From assembly GCA_036872755.1 (NCBI GenBank), contig JAVHNS010000011.1, positions 744,001-808,000 on the forward strand: a stretch of DNA of 64,000 bases, written 5' to 3'. Source of the DNA: Orbilia blumenaviensis. Its lineage: Eukaryota > Ascomycota > Orbiliomycetes > Orbiliales > Orbiliaceae. A model generated the notes under the pieces. It did not search any database. It was given only the letters and a program-made list of their open reading frames with translations, and was not told the origin of the DNA. Shown here piece by piece: positions 23,777-35,036 of this stretch (within the stretch, counting starts at the first letter, position 1; the number at the start of each line of letters is the position of its first letter). The position numbers and the translations under genes are program-made.

Positions 23777-24178
23777 TGGTGGCCAAAATGTGTTAGGACG
23801 ATATATAATACGAAATCGCGCGAAATATATATCATATATAAAAATTAAGCGAGGCATAAGTGTGCTAATTTTCCATAATTATGCCCAACCATCAGCCTGC
23901 CACTAGCTTGCCATTAGCCTGCCGGCCTGCTACCAGCCTGCCCATCTGTCTAGTCAGAGGCTGGAGAAAAGCCGGACAGCCAGACAGCTAGACAGCTAGA
24001 CAACCAGCCTCTGACTAGACAGATGGGCAGGCTGGTGGCAGACTAATGGTAGGTTAGTGGCAGACTGACGGTTGAGCATAATTATGGAAAATTAACACAC
24101 TTATGCCTCGCTTAAGTTTTTATGTATATATTTTGCACGGTTTGTATTATATGTCATTTTGACACATGTTGACCGCTA
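23777..24178. mobile_element. Foldback MITE copy 1, TA target duplication
   Basis: A 402-bp element that is an imperfect inverted repeat along nearly its whole length. The ends are TGGTGGCC... and, on the opposite strand, TAGCGGTC..., flanked by TA at 23775-23776 and 24179-24180. The terminal repeats continue through AAAATGTGT, an AT-rich part and AGCGAGGCATAAGTGTG to CATAATTATG. Further in, the arms CAGCCTGCCCATCTGTCTAG and CTAGACAGATGGGCAGGCTG pair, leaving a short loop with GACAGCTA repeats (about 23968-24003). No coding capacity. A second copy lies at 47045-47474. A TA duplication with long terminal inverted repeats suits a non-autonomous Tc1/mariner-type element; the parent transposon is not in the window. 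Confidence 0.88.
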
Positions 24179-24180
24179 TA

Positions 24181-24939
24181 TCTAAACCATATTAAACAAA
24201 GAATTTCATACAAGTTACTTATTTATACCGAAGCTTATGCCATCGTAAATTACCAACATGCAGGCGCAACTGACAAAAGAATGAGGAGAACCTCCATTTG
24301 CTGTGGATGCAGCTGCGGCGGATTACGTTAACGCACCATGCAATCTACACCTGCGCCGCAAAAAAAAAAAAAAACAGAAAAGAAAAAAAAGAGAGAGAAC
24401 AGGTCTACCGAGGAAAATTAAAGGAGTTTACAATTGCAATATTGGGGCCTCTTACGAATCCTCTGGTCTGTAGAAGGTAGCAAATATTGCATGTTCGTCA
24501 GTGACAATAGCAATTTTGTCTCTCACAATATTTTCTTGGAAATATAGAAACCTAGGCTCGCTTTCCAATATTATGTTTTAATTACAACTATCAAGAAAAC
24601 CTGCCTGCGATGCCTACTGAAGTAATTAAATGTAGCCCGTGGATAACTAGATAAATGTGGCATTTTGCGTGAACTCTTGCGTTGTAGATATCTATAGAAT
24701 TAATCGAGTCTAGAAATGGAAAGTGTTGGCTGGACCCGACATTGGCGTCGATCGTGATACCGCGCCAGGGTCTCTAGATTTGGCGTGGCTGTAGTTTCCC
24801 CGATTCCGACCTGTGTAACCGACAACCTCACCTCCAACTCACCGCTTCCCTCCCTTCAGTGCCTCCCTATACCCGCCTCTAACATCCCTACAAATCCCAT
24901 AAAACGAAACCAAAAAAAATAAGTACTTAGTGCGCACGA
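24181..24939. other. Intergenic stretch, MITE to snapin-like gene
   Basis: Contains an A-rich run at 24360-24395 and the promoter of the next gene. No other coding signal seen. Confidence 0.5.
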
Positions 24940-25637
24940 ATGTCGGCGTCAACCTCCCTCGCCGGCTCTCCGCCTTCACTGTCAGGGAACCTCTCGCCTT
25001 CCCCACCTCGCGCCGGCGACCCGCTCGCCTCTGGTCTTCGCACTCTGTTCGACCCCACAATACGGCAAACGACCGAGAAGCTTTGGATCGTGCATCAGTC
25101 CCAAATTGCACTGGCCGAGGAACTAGAGCGGTTGATATCCCGTATGTAATGCTAGAGGAATATCATATTGCTTACTTTACCCGCTTAGTATAGCACACTA
25201 AAACACACAACGTGATATTCTTATAGAGTTAAATCACTACCTCGAAACCACCGATCCGCCGCTATTAAAACCTACGATTGTGAAACTTGCGAGTGTAGGG
25301 AAGAGGCTAAATGCCGTTAATGGTGAGCCTATACTTCCTTCGGAGATAATAACTCTTTACTAAAGTTGTATTCCTAATATCCTTTTTTAATGCAATAACA
25401 GCGCAATTACACACAATCCAAGGCCGTGTAAACCGACTTTTTATACAATTGAGCAAGCAGAAAGCCATCAATAATGCCAATAACAACGCAGCATCGACAA
25501 GTGCTACAGCGCCGGGACCGAGCACATTAGGGGTATCGAGTTTTACCAGTAGCAGCCCTGCAGCAGCAGCGTTGGCGGCAGCGGCAGGTGTCGGGGTACC
25601 TGGGAGCAGCGCGAGTGGAAGTCGTGGTGGCAGTTGA
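24940..25637 (+). CDS. Snapin / BLOC-1 subunit SNN1-like protein
   Basis: Three exons (24940-25141, 25227-25322, 25402-25637) give 177 residues. After a disordered Ser/Pro-rich start, residues about 37-120 form a coiled coil (RQTTEKLWIVHQSQIALAEE, then LNHYLETTDPPLLKPTIVKL, then LNAVNAQLHTIQGRVNRLF) matching the pattern of the snapin family (BLOC1S7; Snn1 in yeast). The C-terminus is Asn/Ala/Gly/Ser-rich and probably disordered. Family role: a subunit of the BLOC-1 complex on endosomes, acting in Rab5/Vps21 and SNARE control. Both introns interrupt the coiled coil, and the frame closes with the GTATGT and GTGAGC donors. The assignment rests on the coiled-coil pattern and conserved-looking residues, so the family is likely but not certain. 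Confidence 0.75.
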
Positions 25638-26863
25638 ACTGTTACTTTTGTTCAATAGTTGGATGGATTGGGAGGGATGAACATGATTAAGGCATGCTTA
25701 TTGGATTCGGGCACGGATTTTGTTGGCATAGGAATAGGGATAGGGATGGCATTGAACGGTATGAACCGCGGGTCATCGCGAGCGGGCCGATGGGTTGAGA
25801 GGTGTTCGGCAGGGAACCGAGCCTCCAGAACAACGATAGTCTTGGTATACTAGGTAGGTTGCGCACGCACGCTGTGGAAAATGTATCATTTGGTGCGTTT
25901 CATTTCGACTAAGGGCAGGGTATGATAATCTTCAAACATACGGGAGAGCAACTGATGATAATTTTTGAAGGATGATTTAGCCTGGAAAGGCATATTACCC
26001 GAGATTGCCATTTCTTATATGTTCCTCTTCATGGTCCGAAGGGAATCCAAAAGTGCAAAGAGCTATTGAAGAGGGGCGCTAGTGTATTGTATACATGTAT
26101 TATCATTCTAGCGGCGTATAAGAGAAGCAAAAGATCAGATGGATCAGCAATGAAAGCAAAGGAAGACGAATTCCGCTAGTAGTGAATTATATCAAGGGAA
26201 ACAAATAAGACAAAGGAAAGCGAATGAAAACGATAGAGAGAAGGAGAGTGGACAAAAGAAACTTTTATATCAATCTTGTGTACATCGATGGCTTTTATAA
26301 TGCCTTCGAATCTTCTATTCGTTGTTCATACTAAGTTGTTTCGCATGCATGGTCGTCTTGATTCCTCAGAAGGCTTCTTTCTTGGAGTTGAAAGAAAGAG
26401 AAGCTGGGCAGCAGGGGGCAAATTTGAAAGCAGAAAGAACGCCTGGATACCCAGCAGAATCTGGAAAGAAACAAGCCGAAGGAAAGAACAAAAGAAAAGG
26501 AAAGTAAAGGATAGTGATGAAGACTAAGTTTATATATAAATGGAAAGGCATAGTCCCAGCGCTCAAAAAGCCCAACCAAAATGCGAAAGAAATGTTCAAA
26601 AGCAGGTACTAGTAATATGGTCGCATGGGAAGCGTCGTCGAGTCGAGTAGATATGTCGAAGCGATAAGTGTAATAGTATGTAATAAATATGAATAATACC
26701 TTGAACCCCTTCAAGACCCGATATAAAGTTGTAAAAAAAATAATAAAAAAATCCCAAGCCACTTCTTTTGTGAGAAATCAATTACAAGAAACCAAATGCA
26801 GAAAGAAAGCAAAGCTGAATAGAAAAGAAAAACACCATCCGACTTCAGAAAAAAACTTTTACA
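25638..26863. other. Intergenic stretch, 1.2 kb
   Basis: 3' flanks of the snapin-like gene and of the UPF0658 gene (convergent). The plus strand is purine-rich (26100-26850). ORFs here are Lys/Arg- or Phe/Leu-rich by composition and not credible. Confidence 0.5.
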
Positions 26864-28276
26864 TTAGTCGATCTCCATCCTTGGTGGCGGGTTGATCTGG
26901 TTCGTCCCCGAGTTGAAATCCTGCATCTGGTGCTTGTCTTCGGGGTCTGTTGGTTTCCTTCTGTTGACGTGTTGCTTGAGGCCCTTGTCGAAGTTCAGCA
27001 TGCACTGAATTGCCACGCCGATTGTGATGATAAGGAGGATGACAGTGATGACAGCGAAGATAGTGAGCGACCGGCGTGCAAGCAGGTAGAAGCTGACTTT
27101 ATCACCGTGATACATGCGAACAAGTTTGAAGAGGAAGTAGGAAAGACCACCGAGGTAGAGAATCTAGTGTAATACGTTAGTGTGGAACTTTGTGTAACGT
27201 TGGGACACGGAAAAACTTACAATGACGAAACCAGCGCCAATTTTGTTCTCCCTTCTGGTGAACCAGGAAGCGGCAAGGAGGATGAAGATTGTGACCGGGA
27301 TAACGACGATAGTAAGGATAAATTCGATATCGTTTTTATCGAGCAGGATCACCAAGAACTGGATTGTGAACCCAAGGAAGAAGAAGAAGTCGAATTTCAA
27401 GAGAGCGATATAAATTTGGAAAATAAGGTAGCGGCGCTTCATTCGTAGATCGGCCGAGATATGCTTATAGATAGTCCAGGCGAATTCGTCGTGTAGTTTC
27501 CAGGCGACAAAGCTCATGAATGCGGTAATAACACCGATGACGACAGGAATAGCAATAAGGAATGGATAGATGCGCACCCATAACTTTTTAGGGTCATAGT
27601 TTCCCGGGTTTGCTTCAGTGTTTCCGCCGGATGCCATAAATACAGCTTCTCGGATCTGGTCGATTTGGATCGCCGAGTAGAGCAGCATGAGAGCATTGAA
27701 AATACAGAGGCCGAAAACCTGAATGGTGTTCTTGAGTCGAAGGGCATCGTAGACCAAGACGAACTGGAATAGCCATGCGAAAATGAACAATGTGAGGTAT
27801 CTAGATAAGTGTTAGCATATGTATGATACAGCGTCCTAATCCGGAATAGATAGAGAGCTAAGTAGATATATATAGAGAGATAATGCATACGTTGTAATTG
27901 GTCTTCTGTTGTCAGTTACTCTACCTTCGGCGTTTCGAACGCCGTTTGGTATCGTAGATTGGAATGTTCCGAAAATGTAACTGCTTACGGTCAGCCCCTG
28001 CAAAATTCACGGTAACCCTGGAGACGGATAGGGGAAGAAGGGAAGGGAAGAAAAGAAGTCTCACCATTCGAAAGTAAGGACTATGGCAGCCTCAAGGAGG
28101 ACCAAAGCCATAAAGGCCCTGGTCCATGCTGTTGTAGGCCAGTACATCAATCCTGGGCGTCTGAGATCTGTTCCTGCGTGACGAAGATATCCTGCGTCCC
28201 CCAGGAGAGGGTTCGAGTCTTTCTTTTGGTGGCCCTTTAGGAACGGAATGTTGGGCAACTTATGAAAGAGACCCTT
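26864..28276 (-). CDS. UPF0658 Golgi apparatus membrane protein
   Basis: Exons 28065-28276 (start unresolved), 27891-27980, 27221-27800 and 26864-27163. With the first in-frame ATG (28145-28147, MYWPTTAWTRAFMALVL) the product has 350 residues. Seven to eight membrane segments are visible, including LFIFAWLFQFVLVYDALRLK, FGLCIFNALMLLYSAIQIDQ, FDFFFFLGFTIQFLVILLDK and SLTIFAVITVILLIITIGVA, ending in a hydrophilic tail. The order and motifs (VYDALRLKNTIQV, ASWFTRRE) match the fungal family UPF0658, known from fission yeast as a Golgi protein of unknown function. Upstream of the ATG the frame stays open and protein-like (NPLLGDAGYLRHAGTDLRRPG) back to a TTCTCTAG acceptor at 28277, so a longer N-terminus with one more 5' exon is possible; I found no ATG for it. 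Confidence 0.85.
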
Positions 28277-31200
28277 CTAGAGAATGGGAGAGTGTTTGTG
28301 GTCCGAAAACCAGGAAAGAATAGAACGGGGAAAAGCGAAGGTGGTGGCCCCGCCTTGCTGGTTGGGAGGAAGAGAAGGGAGTTTGTTTTCCAGGGGTTGG
28401 TGAGATGGTGGGCGGCGTTTGTTTGGATGTGTTGATGAGATGGTGGTGGTGGTGGTGGTGGTGGATGGATGGAAGGCTGGCTGATTAAAGTGCGGGTTGG
28501 CTGGCTGACTGGCTGACTGGCTGGTTGGATGGATGGATGGATGATGATGGAGGTGGAGACTGTCTCTGGCTCTCTGTCACTACGCCTACGCTTTGTCGCC
28601 GAGGGTCGTCCGAAAAAGAGACGCGCGTTGTTTGCAGCTGAACTGAAGAGAGTGTCTGAACCGTTAAAACTGTTGGAATTTCGAATCGTCTCTCGGATTA
28701 ATTAATTAATTCGAGCCTCTTTGATCGATCGCGCTGTGGTATAAAGCGCGGCACTCTATTATCCCAAACTGCTTTTTTCTCGGAATCAAATACTACTGCT
28801 ATATTCTCCGACTCTTCTAGTCTGCGAATGAACTGTCTTTCTTTTTAACTTCCTAGTGTCGGTGTCTGTGTGGCTTGCGTAGATCTTGGTCGGGACGAGG
28901 TCTCATGTAACGTTCTGCAAGGGAAGCTGGTTGGAAAGAACGGTAAGGCCGAATGAAAAAGCTAATGCACACGCTCTTTGGTCGTTCTCATGAAAGTAAC
29001 AAGATTTTTTGAACAAAAAACAAGGAAAAGAAGCGATCTAAATATGGGCCACTGCCGGAAGCTATGCAATTCGAAATTTAATTTTCTTAGGTCGGTCGTA
29101 AACGTCAAGTTGTGCGATCGGTTGAAAGTCCTCAGTCGAATTGGCCCCCTTTTAATTAATGCTAGTCGTGTCTAGTCTTGACAGAGTGAGATTATCGATG
29201 CTAGGTACTTGTCGACACTCGTACTGTGGACTCGGTCAATGGAAAGATGGTCGAGATGATGTTAAAGAGTTAAAGCTGAGCAAGCTGGGAAAGAAATATT
29301 GGAAAAGAAAGGGAGAGCACGAGAAAATAAGGAACAAGGACTGGCCAGGGTTCAACGGGGGTGTGGTGTCAGGGCGTTTTTTTTTCCTTCTTCCTGCTTC
29401 CCTTTTTTCCTTTCCTTCGCCTTACTTGCTTAGTCCTTGAGTACTTTACTTTAGTACTTCCTTGGGGGGGCTTGTTCTTGTTTACGGGGACGGCGTACGG
29501 CCACTAATGTAAGACAGCCCGGTTTACGTTACAACAGGCTGCCCTTTGGTCTGGGAAGCAGGCAGGTGTGAAGGGGGGCTTCCATGGCTAGCGAGGAACG
29601 AACGAGACAGTGCACCATCCACCCTCCCAAGACTTCTCCTACATCGTCCAGACATGTACGGCTCGAGGTGGTTCATGCCATCAACTGACAGAAATATGCA
29701 GGTAATCTTCCCGAGTTTCTCTAGGGCGGAAAACTCCCTTGATGAGGAGGAAGGCACGTCGAACAGCCCCCATGTGCAAATATATATCGTGGTTGCAAAA
29801 ATATCGCAATCTGGATGTTCTGAAGTACATCCTTTCTTCTTCAGTAAAGACCAAGTCTATGTACGTCTGCACAAGCCCTTTCGATAACAAGGCCGTGCAA
29901 ATAGGATCCAGGCTTGGGAGTCGACTGTTCCGAATCGATAGACGACGAGCCTCAGCCCTCCCCTCCCTCCCCTCCTGCATTGAAACAAGTGGGTTTGAAG
30001 CACCTCCAGAAACAGCCAAGCTCCTGCATCGCCAATACTGTTGTTATTGCTACCGACAAACCTGCATATGCATGTTTTGAGGCGGCAATTATTGACCTTC
30101 ATTGTTAGATTTGTATGAATATGAATACCAACCGTCAATTCCTACCCAAATGGATGTTGAAAGAGTTACAAGATGCCAATCGATAGTGTGGGGTGTTTTA
30201 CGTTCGCGCCTTTGACGTCTATCATCTCGTTTTTTTCTTTATTTCTTTCCCTTGGTGTGATTGGTATCTTATCGATTCTGAACGTGGCCCCGAAAAAGAG
30301 TAGGAAGGGAGCCAAAAAAGCCCTTTCCTGCATGAGGCTGGACTCTGCAGCAAGCAGACGCTATTGTTTTCTCAAATCAACGAGGCTACGTTCTTACTAC
30401 CTACCCTGGGCACTTCACTTACTCAGCTCAGCTCGACGAGGTTCTATCGGTACGGCTGTAATCATACCACGTGCGATTACCTGATATCTGACTAGTTTTG
30501 GTCGACGATAGACGGGAATCCTGTAAGTCTCACCAGCATCCGACCATCCCACTTCCCACTTCTTTTGCCTTCGTCGTATCTTTTGACGCTAAGCAGAGTA
30601 AAAGTGCCTTACTGTAATATGGGCAGAGACAATTGTCATCCAAACCTCCAAGTGAGTAGGGGAGGTATGCAACTTCGGTAGAGTCACCCCAGGCCTGGCC
30701 TTGGAATTGACAATACTATACCTGCAGTGTTGGAATATCTATACTTCTGTATTCGTCGTATGATACTTCTGGGTAATGAGGTAAATTCCTTACATTATTT
30801 CGTTTCTCCCAGCCATGTCTCGAACAGGTGGGCCTCCCCATAACAGCCGATACCACTGATCAACGGTTGTGACAGCCCAGCAGATTCCCGAACCCAAGCG
30901 GGCGAGCGAGCGAGCCTCTTCGGAGGGTGCATAAAACAACCTGGGAAGGGGAAGAATTAGAACCGATGACGCGCAAAAAGCTAATGGCAAAGGGAGAGGG
31001 AAGTGGGCCCACCTAGGTCTATATTCAGCTCGCTTAAACTGCGGAACAAAGGAGTACCGTAATATTCTAGAATGTGGGCTTGGGTTGGATGGGACCTGTA
31101 TGCCTCACCAGACCCTCCAGTGTGCTTCAGAGACGATCGGTTTCCGAAGTTTTTTAAACAACATATGGGACACCCTTGAACGCTTCCCGAGAATAGCATT

Positions 31201-32130
31201 CTCCATCGAAATTCCGTATTCAAAAGTTTTAAAAATGTCGCAAGCAGCACAAAAAAATCCTTAGGCGCCCGATTCCGTGAATCCCGAGCGCCCGGGGAGA
31301 ATATTTCCAGATTAAAGTAAAAAAGGTCAAAAGGTTCCCGGGGTGAGCATCAGGAGGGTTTCATAACGCCCAACTGGAGAAAGCCTTTCGTGTCAGCCTT
31401 ATAACCTATCCACTACTACTCTTCTCTGCAACCCCAAACCACCCCTTTGGCGGGGTGAACGGCCGCCGGGGTGGGGACATTTTCCCGATGGAACCCCAGC
31501 ATTTACATTGACCTGCTGTTAACGTTCTATGGCTTGTGATTCGACAGAATTGTTATCTACCACGTTGTTCGCCGCGAAGGAGCGAAAAACGAAAACCTCG
31601 GTCGATAGGGAAAGGTTTGAAGGGACGAATTGGAGACTGAGGATCGGTAAGTGGGGGTAATACACTATTGGTGCGACCACTAAGGACCGACCTGAGTGTT
31701 AGATGCGTGTTTTGTAACTTCGGTGGCCAATAAGATGATTCCTATGCTCGAGGACAAAGCTCTTGATATCAATGCGCTTTCCCGTTGCCATGGTTCGCCG
31801 CTACAGCGGCACGATATTGATATGACCCAGAAGTCCGTTTTCAATATAACACAAGAACGAAGTAGCTATAGGTCGTATACGTATAATACATGTGATATCA
31901 TGGCCATGACACCACGACGACGAAGTCGACAGTGTGGCGTAATGACGTGGCTGGTACATTACAGGCAGCGTGGCGTTTGAGAGTAACCTCGACTTCAACA
32001 CATTCGAATTCTTGTCAATGCTCCACCACCATCCAACTTCACTGCGCCAGAGCATCATGCGGGGGTATCAGCAGACATCCTTGGAACTAGAAGTCGCATA
32101 CATCGTTGGATTTCGCAAAAGCCCGGAACG
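28277..32130. other. Intergenic stretch, 3.9 kb
   Basis: It includes the UPF0658 promoter with two microsatellites (28441-28463 TGG repeats and about 28496-28549 GGCTGACT/GGAT repeats) and a TTAATTAATTAATT motif near 28698. Overlapping ORFs of 110-113 codons on both strands at 29546-30080 have no recognisable domains and I do not call them. The 31000-32130 part is the NPR2 upstream region. Confidence 0.5.
28441..28549. repeat. Microsatellites: (TGG)n and (GGCTGACT)n/(GGAT)n
   Basis: A pure TGG run at 28441-28463, then a GGATGGAT tail, then GGCTGACTGGCTGACTGG and GGATGGATGGATGG (28496-28549). They lie in the 5' region of the UPF0658 gene. Confidence 0.85.
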
Positions 32131-33595
32131 ATGAGTATTAAGTGCATCTTTTACTCCTACTTCGATGCCGACAAAGGTATAACCCGTCCGATTAGCCCAA
32201 ACACCTAAGCATCCCCCTGCCTAATGGCTAATACCCCCTCCAGGGCCTCGCGTGTTATACCAAGTACCGGAGAACTCCGTTACCCCCCCTTTGGATGCCC
32301 CCTCGCAACCGCCGACTCTCTTCTCTTTCGATGAGATATCGGACTACATAATCCCAAAGCAGCAGCTATGCGACCGTCTTATAACATTTTGTCGGAACCG
32401 CTACCGTCTTCTGGGATTCCCTATCTGCTTGGAGGACGATAAGTACGATCGCAATGAATTCATATTCAATTTCGTGATCGTCCTGGATGAAGCTGAGGAG
32501 TTCAGCTCTTACAAGCCTGTTGTTAAGAAACTAGCAAGACTTTTCAAGGCGCTAGAAGAACAGATGGGATTCTTGTGGAATGAGGTGACAAGAAGCTCGG
32601 TATACACTCTAATCGAGCAGGTTATGGAGGACCTGAATAGCTACTGCGAGTGCATGATCCCCATAAGTTCGTCTCTCCCTCCTCAGATTGCAAATTAATG
32701 GTTATATACTAAAATTCAACATCCAGATGAGAGTAACACTATCAACCTGAAACTATTCCCTGCCATCCCTCCACCACCACCAGTAAAAGCTTACCATGTT
32801 CCAATATCTACCGTCCGCTTTGAATCGATAATGGATAGCAATTGGGATCTAACAATGCAACGTATAATCCCTTTCATTGACGGTGTAAACTCCGTCCGTC
32901 GCATATCTGAACTCGCAGACGCGGATTATACACTTACGAAAAAGTGTATTTCGGAACTACTCTATTACGGCTGCATCATCATTGTTGATGTGTTTCGGTT
33001 TGCAAATATCTACGCTGTGAATAGCGAGTTGTATAACTTTGTGAACGATGGAGCAACTGCTACCACTGGTGGAGGGCTACAGGAAGAATGTCAAGCGTAC
33101 ATTAGCAGTACAGGTCGATTACTCGACTTCCCAACAATTTTAGAGTTGTATACGAGTTTACGACAGGGGCTAACAGTAGGCGAATGGAGCTTGGAGAACG
33201 CGGAAAGGTTGAAGGATGTAGACGTGAGAAGGTTTATACAGTTCGGCATCATCAAGGGGTTCCTATACCGGGTGCACAAATACCCTGTGAGAATCGATGA
33301 TGGCAGCGGTATTGTTGCGCCATTGTTGATGGGTAGTTCGACTGACCTGCAGGGCTTAGCGTTGGGTCTTGGTGGCGATACCCCAGTAGTCGCAGGAAGT
33401 GTGGTTGGTGGAAAGATGGGGAAGTCGTTGACTACAGGGAGTGGAATACTAATGGGAGGGGATAGGAGTTTGCCGCTATTGCGGTATCTGGATGGTGGGC
33501 ATCATTTTGACTCTATCTGCACGGATTTACAACAGAGTGAGAAGGATGTACTCAAGAATTTAGCGGCTTATCCGATCGAGCTTATCGATCGGTAG
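32131..33595 (+). CDS. NPR2: Npr2, SEACIT/GATOR1 subunit
   Basis: Three exons (32131-32176, 32244-32666, 32727-33595) give 445 residues. The start MSIKCIFYSYFDADKGPRVL is the conserved Npr2 N-terminal longin-type strand. Further family blocks are YIIPKQQLCDRLITFC, RNEFIFNFVIVLDE, NLKLFPAIPPPPPVKAYHVP and DLTMQRIIPFIDGVNSVRRI, followed by a winged-helix-like region with RFANIYAVNSELYNF. Npr2 with Npr3 and Iml1 forms SEACIT (GATOR1), which inhibits TORC1 at the vacuole when nitrogen or amino acids run low. The first exon is only 46 nt. The tail is rich in Gly/Ser (about 365-410), then ends with a short conserved helix region. Convergent with the reductase gene, 93 nt between stop codons. Confidence 0.93.
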
Positions 33596-33688
33596 GGTAT
33601 TGTATTATATCACAAAATATTAAAGAACTATAATCTCTGAAATACAAAGCCCATTTGCACTAGTCCGTATTAACCAACCACCTGGCTC

Positions 33689-35036
33689 TTACTCGTCATC
33701 TGCATATCTGATAACGGCTTTTCCAAAATTACCACCCTTCAACATATTGACAAATCCTTCCGCCTCATTATCAATGCCAACAGTTACGTCTTCACTGTAG
33801 TGGATCGATCCTTCGTGTAACCATTGTCCCACGTTCTTGTAAAAGTCGGCGATGTACTTGCCGGCAATGTCGCCGACAATAAAACCTTGGATCTTTAGTC
33901 GTTTTGTAACCACGTGCATGAGGTTTTTGATTGGGTAGGCGTCCTCGCCTGCTTTTCGGTTGCTGTTTGGCCTCACGTTAATATGATATTTTAAGTATCT
34001 GTGGCGTAATTCACAATCGACGAACTTACTATTGTGAGATCATTCCGGACTCGATAAAACGGGCGAACGGCTTTGCATTTTCGATGGCAGCTTCGAGGGT
34101 TTCTAGGAAAACGATGATGTTAATTAGGGACACTCATTAACTTTTATGTCATTTCGAGAATAATAATCACCTCCTCCAACGTTATCATAGTAAATATCCA
34201 ATCCTTCAGGAATGTACTTCGCCAGCGCATCTTTCGGTGACTCCGTCTTATAGTTAAACGCCACATCAAACCCAAGCTTCTCAGTCAAATACTTAACCTT
34301 CTCATCTGAACCGGCAGATCCAACAACCCTCAACCCTTCCCTCTTAGCCAACTGCCCAACTAGAGACCCGACTGCTCCGGATGCCGCAGACACAAATATT
34401 GTCTCCTTCTCGTTCTTATGCAATTCTCCAATATCGTATAAGGAAGCATAAGCAGTCAAACCGGGCATACCCAGTACACCAGTGAATCTCTCTAGGGGGA
34501 ACTTGTAAGGGTTGTTCACGACTTTGAGATTACTGGCTGCGGTTCGTTCGGCAGAGTAGACTGCGTATTCGGAGTGGGTGATTAGACCGGTGACGATGTC
34601 GCCCTGCTTTAGGGTTGCATGGCTGGATTCGATGATTTTGGCAATTCCACCACCTTCGATTGCTTGGCCGATGGGGTAGGCCGGCTGTACGGTAGAAGGC
34701 TACGTTAGTATACTCTGATCGTTTTTGTATATTCCACATATATATATATGAATAAATTAAGAGCGGCGTTGGGAAACATACACTGTAGCTTTTGATGCTA
34801 GAATCGCGCATACGGCCGCGCATGTATCTATATTGTATATTAGCAATGATTCGCCGTAGAATAGCGGAATTTTAAGAAACATACGGATCAATTGAGACCA
34901 GGAGGACTTTAAGGACAACCCCGCCTTCTGGCGCTTTTGTAATATCGATCTCGCTTGACTTGACAACGAGATCTTTTCCAGGAACGGGGAACCCGTCTGG
35001 AATGGCGTTGAAAACCAAGGATTTCGATTGAACCAT
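33689..35036 (-). CDS. NADP-dependent MDR reductase (alkenal / LTB4DH-like)
   Basis: Five exons (34885-35036, 34782-34827, 34171-34684, 34030-34102, 33689-33962) give 352 residues. The family blocks are in order: VLLVSIDPYMRGRMRD, PAYPIGQAIEGGG, GMPGLTAYASLYDIG, the nucleotide loop VSAASGAVGSLVGQLAK, YKTESPKDALAKYIPEGLDI, YDNVGGETLEAAIENA, GMISQYN, and the end MLKGGNFGKAVIRYADDE. This is the zinc-independent medium-chain dehydrogenase/reductase group that includes plant double-bond reductases and leukotriene B4 12-hydroxydehydrogenase; members reduce activated C=C bonds of enals and enones using NADPH, in the cytosol. The true substrate is unknown. A 46-nt exon and a TA-repeat (35125-35151) about 90 nt upstream of the start are noteworthy. 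Nothing is missing from the fold. Confidence 0.92.

Noticed and set aside
29546..30080. Three overlapping ORFs of 110-113 codons on both strands
   Set aside because: No motif in any of them and mutual overlap; no evidence which, if any, is coding.
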